DNA of 64,000 bases, taken from contig JBMOLK010000174.1 in the NCBI GenBank assembly GCA_049325575.1, forward strand, positions 8,897 through 72,896, read 5' to 3'. This DNA is from JBMOLK01 sp049325575. Its GTDB lineage: Bacteria; Bacillota; Clostridia; Acetivibrionales; Acetivibrionaceae. Positions 46,701 through 55,600 of the stretch are shown in pieces (the first letter of the stretch is position 1; each line of letters opens with the position of its first letter). A program made the position numbers and the translations under genes. The notes beneath the pieces are model-generated. The model saw only the letters and a list, made by a program, of their open reading frames with translations. It made no database searches and had not been told where the DNA came from.

Positions 46701-49630
46701 TCTTCATGCTTTAGAAGCTGGCTTTCTATTTCTCCCAGCTCTATCCTATAGCCTCTGACCTTTACCTGGAAGTCCTTTCTTCCCATGAACTCCATATTTC
46801 CATCCTCAAACCACCTTGCAGTATCTCCGGTTTTATACATACGTCCGCCCATCTCCGTGTTGAATGGATCAGGAATAAATTTCTCGCTAGTAAGCTTTTC
46901 ATCATTCATATACCCTGCTGCAAGGCATTCTCCTCCAATATACAAATCACCGGTAACTCCTATTGGACAGGGCTTAAGATTTGAATCAAGAATATAGTAT
47001 AGTGCATTCTGCATAGGCTTTCCGTAGGGTATGCTTACCCATAACGGATCAACCTCCCCAATTGAGTAATAGTTTGACCATACTGTTGCCTCTGTGGCCC
47101 CTCCAAGGCTTATAACCTCCGCCCCGGGGAAGGCTTCCCTTACCTTATCCGGCAGTGTTACCGGTATCCAGTCACCGCTCTGGAACACCAGTCTTAGAGT
47201 GTTGGTTTCAGTCTCGAGATTGGCGTTGTGGAAAAAGGGTACCAGTTGCTGCAGTGCTGCTGGAGCCGAATCCCAAAAGGTAATTGGCTCACTTCGAAGG
47301 ATATTTACCAAACCCTCCGGATTTCTAAGTTCGCTTCTTGATGCCACACGTATAGAGCCTCCTGAAGCCAATATGCCGAAAATATCGTATACCGACAAGT
47401 CAAAACAAAGGGATGTAACAAACAGCATCCTGTCATCAGGTCCAACCTTGAATGTACGGTTTACCCATTCAATAAGGTTTATAACCGGCTTGTGCTGGAC
47501 AGCTACGCCTTTTGGTACGCCGGTAGAGCCTGAAGTGTATATAACATATGCCAGTTCATCCGATTTTATCTCAAGGCACAGGTTATCCCCGGAATACCTG
47601 TGCATATGCCAGAGTGTCCAATCGTTTCTCTTGCTTGTGGATTGGCTTGCATACTCTTTATGCCCAACATGAGCTTTACGTATCAGTACATCATAACGGT
47701 AGCCCAGTTCGTTATCAAATTCATCTTTCCTGTAAAGCACAGTGACTTCTTCAATATCTGCTTTCTTCTCTTTTGTTTCATTAAAAAACTGTTCATCTAT
47801 ATAAAGCTCTCCATCCAGGTCGGTTTTTGTTTTGACATCCTCTTTATCTCCATTCTTACTCTTATAATCTTCTAAAGACCTTCTAAAGTCCTCTTTTCTC
47901 CGGGCATCCATAACATCTGCCACAAGAAGGGTTCCCCCTGGTTTTAATACTTTTAATGCATTTTCTATTACCTTTTCCAGGTATATGAATCCGGGAAAGA
48001 ACTGGACTGTACTGGCAATAATTATAAGATCGAAGGAGTCTTCTACAATGGAATCCACATGGTGTGCAAACCCATTTACCAGCTTTATATTTTTATGGCT
48101 TGCGGATGCGGCATATTCTTCATTACGTTTTTGTGTAAGCTCTGAAGGATCAAGTCCTGTGTACTGTTTTACAAGGGGAGCAATTGAAAACATAATTGTC
48201 CCGGAGCCGCAGCCTATTTCCAGCACCTTCTTTTCTTCCCCCAGATAAGGTCTGGCAAGTGTGACTACATGGTTTTTGTATTGATCTACTTCCTCTTGGG
48301 AGAATGGCCTTCCTGTGTAGCTGCTGATAAAGCCTCCGGCTGTCACATCATCAACAGACTTTTCCGAGATGTGGTCCCAGAATGCCTTTATAGACTTTTG
48401 GTCCATTTGTTCCATAGGAAGCTCCTCATCATCTACATCCATGCAGATAACATCTGTGAGATGGGGCAGCTCCCACTGCATTTCACGTATTGTCTTAATC
48501 AGTGAATGCTGGGTAACAATACAGTGAATTTTAAGATCGGAGAGTATTTTTTGAATACGCATCTTTGGAAATGTTGGCTCAAAGGGTACATAAATTCCAC
48601 CGGCTTTTAGTATCCCCATTACCGCCGTTATCATTTCAGAAGACCGCTCCATAAGTACTGCTGTAAAAACTCCCTGCTTTACCCCTCTATCCTTCAGCAG
48701 TCCTGCAAGACGGTTGGACTGCCGGTTTAGATCCCTGTATGTAATCTCTTTACTCCCGAATATTACTGCTGTGTTGTCAGGGGTCTTTTCAACCTGTTCT
48801 TCAAACAGCTTATGCATTGTCTTATCGCCGCTGTAGCTGGTTCGGGTATCATTAAAGTCGTATAAAATCATGGCCTTTTCATCTTCAGAAAGGATCTCTA
48901 TGTCGGACAGCCTTATATTGGGATTGGAAGCAACGGAAGCTATAATATTCACGAGATGGCCTGCTGCCTGGTCCACAAACCACTCCTTATATAAATCCGC
49001 ATTGTATTCCAAATCTATTTTTAGCGATTCTTCTTCCATATCAAAGTAGAATAGAGTATCAGGTTCCATGCCTTCGATACAGCTTTTGTCGTGTATATTC
49101 TGAAGCATCACAACAGTTTTAAACAAAGGCGAAGTATCACCCTGTTCAAAGTCTAACAGCTCGGCAATAGCCTCCATAGGCAGGTTTTTATTCTCATCCG
49201 CCTGACTTACAGCATTCTTCACTTCCATTAATAATTCCTTGAAGGTTTCATTGCTTTCTATCCTGACTCTTAAAGGAAGTATGTTTTGAGTCTTGATATC
49301 CTCGCCATTCTGCTTAAATTCCGGCATACCCACTGTTACGTCCTCAACACCCGCATATCTGTAAATGAGGTAATTTATGCAGGCTAATAGTATCGTGTAT
49401 AGTGCATAGGGTGAGCCGCCGCTTATGGAAAGCAGCTTATTGGAAATCTCATCTTGAAGTGTAAAACTCTTAGATATTTTTTTGTTCTGTACATTTTTTA
49501 TACGGGGAAAGCTTGGCGGCAATCCGCTTGTTACCATATCGCCTTGAAGCTTGCCAGTCCAGTATTCTTTTTCAGTCTCAAATTCACCTGCTGACATTAT
49601 AATATTCTTTGAAAACCTATCTATTTTCAT
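43790..49630 (-). CDS. NRPS module: half-C, A interrupted by methyltransferase, PCP, E, papain/BtrH-like C-terminus
   Basis: 1946 residues from the ATG at 49630 (GGAGG site). Order: C-terminal half of a condensation domain (~15-240); adenylation domain (~270-1050) split after motif a2 (LKAGGIYVPF) by a methyltransferase (~408-655; VLEIGCGSGTIMF) and resumed at a3 (YVIYTSGSTGVPKG); PCP with S1096 (DLGGDSIKA); epimerisation domain (~1148-1590; HHLVIDGVSW, HH1280-1281); then a ~330-residue domain with C1611 (YLCHSLPIC), H1713/H1714 (YVHHSLVYGYD) and D1721 resembling the BtrH N-terminal acyltransferase/papain-like fold. No thioesterase. Specificity residues by eye are D-L-Y-D-F-S-L-V-W-K, close to cysteine codes. 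It likely adds the last residue, epimerises it and releases or transfers the chain. Confidence 0.88.
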   Translation of the reverse strand: MKIDRFSKNIIMSAGEFETEKEYWTGKLQGDMVTSGLPPSFPRIKNVQNKKISKSFTLQDEISNKLLSISGGSPYALYTILLACINYLIYRYAGVEDVTVGMPEFKQNGEDIKTQNILPLRVRIESNETFKELLMEVKNAVSQADENKNLPMEAIAELLDFEQGDTSPLFKTVVMLQNIHDKSCIEGMEPDTLFYFDMEEESLKIDLEYNADLYKEWFVDQAAGHLVNIIASVASNPNIRLSDIEILSEDEKAMILYDFNDTRTSYSGDKTMHKLFEEQVEKTPDNTAVIFGSKEITYRDLNRQSNRLAGLLKDRGVKQGVFTAVLMERSSEMITAVMGILKAGGIYVPFEPTFPKMRIQKILSDLKIHCIVTQHSLIKTIREMQWELPHLTDVICMDVDDEELPMEQMDQKSIKAFWDHISEKSVDDVTAGGFISSYTGRPFSQEEVDQYKNHVVTLARPYLGEEKKVLEIGCGSGTIMFSIAPLVKQYTGLDPSELTQKRNEEYAASASHKNIKLVNGFAHHVDSIVEDSFDLIIIASTVQFFPGFIYLEKVIENALKVLKPGGTLLVADVMDARRKEDFRRSLEDYKSKNGDKEDVKTKTDLDGELYIDEQFFNETKEKKADIEEVTVLYRKDEFDNELGYRYDVLIRKAHVGHKEYASQSTSKRNDWTLWHMHRYSGDNLCLEIKSDELAYVIYTSGSTGVPKGVAVQHKPVINLIEWVNRTFKVGPDDRMLFVTSLCFDLSVYDIFGILASGGSIRVASRSELRNPEGLVNILRSEPITFWDSAPAALQQLVPFFHNANLETETNTLRLVFQSGDWIPVTLPDKVREAFPGAEVISLGGATEATVWSNYYSIGEVDPLWVSIPYGKPMQNALYYILDSNLKPCPIGVTGDLYIGGECLAAGYMNDEKLTSEKFIPDPFNTEMGGRMYKTGDTARWFEDGNMEFMGRKDFQVKVRGYRIELGEIESQLLKHEDIKDAVAMVRKDLEGSNYICAYIVSDKGLTVSELREYLLRELPSYMVPSFFVQLPEMPITPNGKLDRKRLPEPHANVNTGVEYEAPGNDVEKKLADIYRDVLGVDRVGIKDDFFDLGGDSIKAIQVTSSAEQQGINISVSDVLKYKTIFEIVNNVDYTKKKETVSQEEVKGDVLLTPIQKWFFEKDRGYMHYWNQTNLFTLDKDADLKLLESVFRKIIEHHDALRMGYRFSGEEVVQFNRSVDEIRFNIEVIDLSQHTYEVQKQSIKELSEKIQDSLDLEKDLLIKAYVFELGENGRRLLIPVHHLVIDGVSWRILLEDIKKLYKSGLEEALPLKTTSFKEWSERLNDYAIQKPVEIDYWEDIDYSKIKSITRKEVEDNYLRDHRKLSFVLDEELTKKLLTEANRAYGTEVNDILLSAITLALSEAFGLDNVLLMLESHGREEIFEGVNLSRTIGWFTGMHPVYLKTQDGIDKTIAEVKQNLRKISTKGINYGIARYINKNEKLKPLKPEISFNYLGQFDNPGIEEDSLLSACSEEYGISVNQNNRHDYLMDINGMAVGGKLQFIIGYNKKYIDGETAQKTVRCFEKTLVELAVHCTDKLKNTCEVKNSKLYQVNEPDTKELKVVLHNDIITYLCHSLPICIILADERLHPWYYEHYIKLYTEVQSNGMLIMDFLELRAPYNEVIQEVYMGYELLKDIPDIIDYAVDKINLGYYVVIHVDEYYIPEKRAYKKQHYVHHSLVYGYDNSQRKLKAIGFNSEQMFAKISFDYDLFREAYESGKLHYKGSAPWAETNAIELLRVRDFMQEYPFNLEKFTARLEEYVASKEDFQVVYAQRFDKYTLGGEQLKYGLDIYDEIIRHLYNLMEGVVTVDYRAVHLLYEHKKSLYTRLQYVISRYNESVRLGELVDEYRKVMDTVDSARRLFLKHTFVGGDSYNLTPDKEVVAQIIDTLRQVRDMEKQVLTDICGKLRL

Positions 49631-49643
49631 TTCCCTAACCTCC

Positions 49644-52600
49644 TTATAAATTAAACTGTATCTCCTTAACCAAAACCTTTTCACGTTTAACATACTTGCT
49701 TTCAAGTATAATATCTTTAATCCTTATGTCTGCATCCTTGACTATACTTTCCAGTACTTTTACATAATCCCGTGCAAGTCTTTCCGCTGTCTCTCTTCTG
49801 AACATGTCGGTACAGTACTCAAGGATGAATTCAATATTGCCGTTTCCTTCGGCACACCATAAGGTTAAATCAAATTTTGAAACCTTGTTTTCAAACTGGT
49901 AAGGTTTAAACCTTAGATCCCCGATTTCTATTTCTTCTATGTCCAGATTCTGCAAGGTAAAGGAAACATCAAACAAAGGATTTCTGCTCATATCTCTTCT
50001 TACGCCCAGCTTTTCCACCAGCTCTTCATACTGGTATTCCTGGTTTTCATAGGCCTTTAAGCAGTGTTCTCTGACCTCTTTCAGAAACTCCATAAAGGTT
50101 TTATCACCTATAGGGAAGCTTCTAATGGCAATCATGTTTACAAACATTCCCATGATGTTTTCAAGGTCTGCATGGGGTCTTCCGGCTATAGGGGAGCCCA
50201 CTACCAGATCGTCCTGCCCGGAATATCTGGATAGAAGTACCTTATACGCAGATAACAGCACCATGTAAAGAGTAGTACCCGTTCCAAGGGCAAGTTTCTT
50301 TAATTCAGAGGCTAGTTCGCTCCCTGCAGTAAAGCTTATATTACTGCCGGCAAAACTCTTAATATTTGGTCTGGAGAAATCAGTAGGCATATTGAGTACC
50401 GGAATGTCTCCTTCAAACCTTTCCTTCCAGTATTCTTCCTGCTTTTTAATTTCTTCCGATCCTAACAGGCTGTTTTGCCATGCGGCAAAATCCTTATACT
50501 GCAGCCTTAATTGCTTAAGATGCTCTCCCTGGTACAGGCTTATAAATTCCTCCACCATGATTCTTCTTGATACTCCATCCGATATGATGTGGTGCATATC
50601 GTACATTATAATGTGCCTGTCCTCCTTTTGCTGCCCCCCATCCATTATCTTTACAAGTTCCACCCTAAAGAGCGGTGCCCTGGCCAGATCAAAGGGCCGG
50701 ACAAATCCCTTAATTATCTCCTGTATCCTACCCTCATCAGCTTCAGTGTATCCTATCCTAAGGTCTGCATGCTCATGGACTACCTGAACAAGCTCTTCAT
50801 CTACAAGCTTAAAGGATGTACGCAGCGCTTCATGCCTTCTTACCAGTTCTCTAAATGCCTCTTCAAAACGCTCCCTGCAAAGCTTTCCATACACCTCTAT
50901 TATACCCGGCAGGTTATAGGCTACGCCCGTCCCTTCAAGCTTACTTAGGACAAACATCCTCCTCTGTGCTGATGATATGGCATAATGGCTGTCTTCTTTT
51001 ACAGGACGTATGGATGAATATATACTAGTCCTGGAATCCTTAATGTATCCGGCAATGTTCTTTATTGTGGCTAGCGTAAATATTTCCTTTAAAGGTACCG
51101 TTACATTGAGTTCCTTATGAATTCTGTTAATAAGGAGGGTAGCTTTTAGTGAATGGCCTCCCAGTTCAAAGAAACTATCATTTATACCTATCCTTTCAGT
51201 TCTTAAAATTTCACTCCATATTTGAAAAAGCTTTATTTCTATATAATCTCCAGGCTCCTCATGATTTCTGTCTTTATTCCTTTGTGGCTCTGGAAGAGCC
51301 TTTGTATCTACTTTTCCATTCAATGTCAGCGGCATTTTCTCAATTCTTACAAAGTATGATGGTGTCATGTAATGCGGAATACGCTCTGACAAGTACTCCT
51401 TTAGTTCTTTCCCGGTAAGTTCCTCACTACAAACCATATAGGCGACAATATATTTATCCCTGTCCTGGTCTTCCTTCACCACTACCAAAGCCTCTTTTAC
51501 CGGCCCATACCTTAGAAGCTGCGCCTCTATTTCTCCAAGATCAACCCTGTATCCTCTGATTTTGATCTGGTTATCGGTCCTTCCAAGGAATTTTATGCTT
51601 CCGTCGGGCATATATCTTCCCATATCTCCAGTCTTGTACATTAATTTGGAACTATGGGCTAAAGAATCGGCATTTTTAGTAATAAAAGGATTTGGAACAA
51701 ACCTCTTTGCCGTTAGCTCAGGCCTTTTCAGATATCCCCTTGCCACACCTTCCCCGTTTATATATATCTCACCCGTTACCCCTACAGGTACAGGATTTAG
51801 ATTTCTGTCAAGAATATACACTCCCGCGTTATCAATAGGCCTTCCTATAACCGGGTGCTTCTTGTAGGACTCAAATTGACCAAAATCAATAGTATGGGCT
51901 ATTGCACCAATAGTTGTTTCAGTAGGCCCATAGTGGTTCATTACTATGGATTCAGGATAAGATATATTAAATATCTCCACGTCATTGAGGCTGATCTCCT
52001 CTCCTCCAAGTACAACCAACCTCAACCTTTTACAAACCTCCGGCATTGAAAAGGCGCGGGAGTTCACTATCATGTTAAAATGCGATGGAGTTGACTTTAT
52101 ATATGTTATTCCGTTTCTTTTCATGTATGGCAGGAGTATTTCCGGGTCGGAGTATGCCTGCTTGGGAATCAAATGCACCTCGCTCCCGCTTAATAAAGCG
52201 GAATATAGAGCTGTATATGCAAGGTCAAAGCATAAGGATGATACTATTACTGTTTTATCTTCACTTCTGATATCGAATTTGTTTTTAAACCAGTTTACAT
52301 AGTTTACCAGGCTATGGTTTTCAATCATAACTCCCTTGGGCTTTCCGGTAGTACCTGATGTATAAATAAGGTATACAAGGTCTGCCTGACTGTTTATGTC
52401 TGGCAGGTCTGAAGTATCCCCATCGTATGATTCCTTACAATCAAGATTTATGACTTCACCTTTAAATGCAGCCTTGTGTACAAGCTCCCCATGACTTAAA
52501 AGTATAGGAGCTCCGCTGTCCTCCAGCATATATTCTATCCTGTCTTCTGGAAACTCCGGGTCTAAAGGCAAGTATGCTGCTCCGGCTTTCAAAACACCAA

Positions 52601-55600
52601 GAATGCCTATTATCATATGGTGAGACTGCTGGGTCAGAATGCCTATTATGTCATCCGGTTTTATGCCTTTGCTCTTGATGATCCTGGCAAGACTGTTTGC
52701 CTTATTGTTTAACTGCCTGAAAGTTAGTCTCACATCTCCGGATACCAGAGCGACACTGTCAGGCGTACTTGCTGCCTGCTGCTCAAATATTTGCTTAACC
52801 GTCCTCTGATCTTTAGAAGTTAGCGTGTTTTGATTAAAGCCGCACACAACCTGCTTTTTCTCCTCGTCCGGCATCAGGCTTATTTTAGAAAGAGTTAATT
52901 CAGGGCAATTTACAATAGAGCGAAGTATATTTGTATAGTGCTGTGCAAGCCTTTCTATTGTTTGCCTGTCAAAGAGCTTTGTTTTGTATTCTATGCCCAT
53001 TCGTATTTCATCATCCCATTCCATGGCTTCCATCTTTAAGTCAAATTTTGATGTCCTGTAATCAATGTCAAGGGATGTAAACTTCAAATCGGGTATGCTT
53101 ATTTCACTGCTTCCCAGGTTTTGCATAACAAACATGGTATCAAACAATGGATTCCTGCTTAAGTCTCTTGGTATTGCCAGGCTGTCTACCAACTGCTCGA
53201 ACTGGTAATCCTGGTTCTCAAAAGCCGTTAGAGTGTTTTTCCTTAATTCAGAGAGAAATTCCATAAATGTTTTATTGTCTTCAGGATGGTTTCTTAGTGC
53301 AAGAGTATTTACAAAAAAGCCAATTATGTTTTCAAGGTCAGGGTGGTGTCTCCCGGCAATGGGCGAACCAACAACTATATCCTCCTGCCCGGTATACTTT
53401 GAGAGCAAGATATTATAAGCAGCCAGCATAACCATGTACAGTGTAGTCCCGGTCTTGGAGGCAAGAGAGTTCAGTCCGGCTGTGAGCTCCCGGTCAATCT
53501 TAAAGCTTAACCTGTCGCCTTCAAAGCTCTGCATTGAAGGCCTGGCATAATCGCAGGGCATGTCAAGCACAGGTATATCCCCGATGAACGTACTCTGCCA
53601 GTATTCCTCCTGCTTTTTCATAGCCTCCGTTTTAAACAGTTCATTCTGCCATACTGCGAAATCTTTGTACTGTATTCTTAATTCAGGAAGTGTCCTACCC
53701 TCATAAAGGTATGCAAATTCCTTAATCAGTACGTTCATTGACATACCGTCTGAAATGATATGATGCATATCCAGCATTAAGACATACCTATCCATAGCTG
53801 TTTTTACCAATCCAGCCCTCATGAGAGGAGCCGCACTCAAATCAAAGGGCCTGATAAAAGCTTTAATAATACCATCTATGCTGCCTTTCTCATAATCCCG
53901 AGACATCTTACCTTCATCCGTTATATCCAAATAATCTATTTCAAGGTCTGCCTTCCGGTGAACTCTCTGCATAACTTCTCCTTCAATTGTTTCGAAGGAT
54001 GTCCTTAGAGATTCGTGCCTTTCTATAAGCTTTCTTAAGGTTTCTTCCATGTGTTCTTTGTCAAGTTTTCCCTCTATTACAACTGCAGCGGGCATATTGT
54101 ATCCTGTACCTATACCCTCATACTGGTTTATGGTGTAAAGTCTCTTTTGTGAAGATGATGCAGGATAATAACCATCAGGACAGTTTTGGGGTATCTTAGC
54201 CGGCCTTATGGATGAGTAAATACTCTGCCCGGCACTTTTTATACGTTCTGCAAGCCCTCTGATAGTATGAGCCTCAAAAACCTCTTTTAATTGAATTTCC
54301 GTGTTGAATGACCTGTGTATATTTGTTACCAGTGCTGTAGCCTTTAAGGAATGTCCTCCAAGCTCAAAGAAATCGTCATCAATGCCTATTTTCTCTACAC
54401 CCAGTATGTCCTTCCATATTCTTACCAGCTCCTCTTCTATTTCATTTTTTGGCTCTACATACGCAGCTCCAACGTTTTTTCTTCCCTCCGGGTCGGGTAG
54501 TGCTTTTATGTCTACCTTACTGTTTGATGTCAGGGGCATACTGTCAAGCTGCACAAAATACAAGGGTATCATGTAATCAGGCAGCCTTCTGGCAAGAAAA
54601 TCCTTAAGCTCAATAGTTGTAAGCTCCTCATGGGCAGTAAAATACGCACAAAGATACTTATCTTCATCCCCTCTTGCGATAACTGCTGCCTCTTTAACCG
54701 CCCCGTGCTGCAGCAGTTGATACTCTATTTCTCCTGCCTCTATTCGAAATCCCCTTATTTTAACCTGCTGGTCTTTCCTTCCCAAAAATTCAATATTTCC
54801 GTCGGGCAGCCACCTGGCAAGGTCTCCTGATTTGTACATCCTTTCACCCGGCACAAAAGGGCTTTGGATAAACTTTTCCGCCGTGAGCTCCGGCCTCTTA
54901 AGGTATCCCCTTGCTACCGGTACTCCGGCAATGCACAGTTCCCCCTCCACCCCCACTGGCTGAAGATTGTTGTTTTTATCAACTATATATACCCTTATGT
55001 TATTTGCCGGCTTTCCGATAGGAACAGTGTTGGATATCCTGTATTCACGGTCATGCTTCCACAGAGTAGCACATACCGTTGATTCAGTTGGTCCATATCC
55101 ATTCCTGTATTCCACCCTGTCCTTCCACTTCTCAAGAAGCTCTATACTTGCAGCAGAGCCTGCTGTAATAAGCTTTCTTAATGATGTTATCCTGTCAGGG
55201 TCCAGATTAACGAGATAGGTAGGCGGGAGAGTTGCAAAGGTTATTTTGTTTTTATCCAGGAACTCTTCAAATTTACCATAGCTTCCAATTACCTCACCCG
55301 GCATAATATAAAGGGAGGCTCCGGTTAAGAGGCCGGTAAATATATCCCACACCGAGGCATCAAAGGATATGCTCGCAAAATGGATTACCTTATCCTGTTC
55401 ATTTAGCCCCAGTACATTATCAAAGAGTGCTTTAAGATTTGCCACACCTTTATGCTCTACCATTACCCCTTTAGGCATACCTGTAGTACCTGATGTATAT
55501 ATTATGTAAGCAAGATTTTGAGGGTTGGCCATAGATACGGGGCAAGTATCCTCAAAGCTGTCCAGTACCTTAAGGTCATACTGGTACCTGTTCTTCCTAC

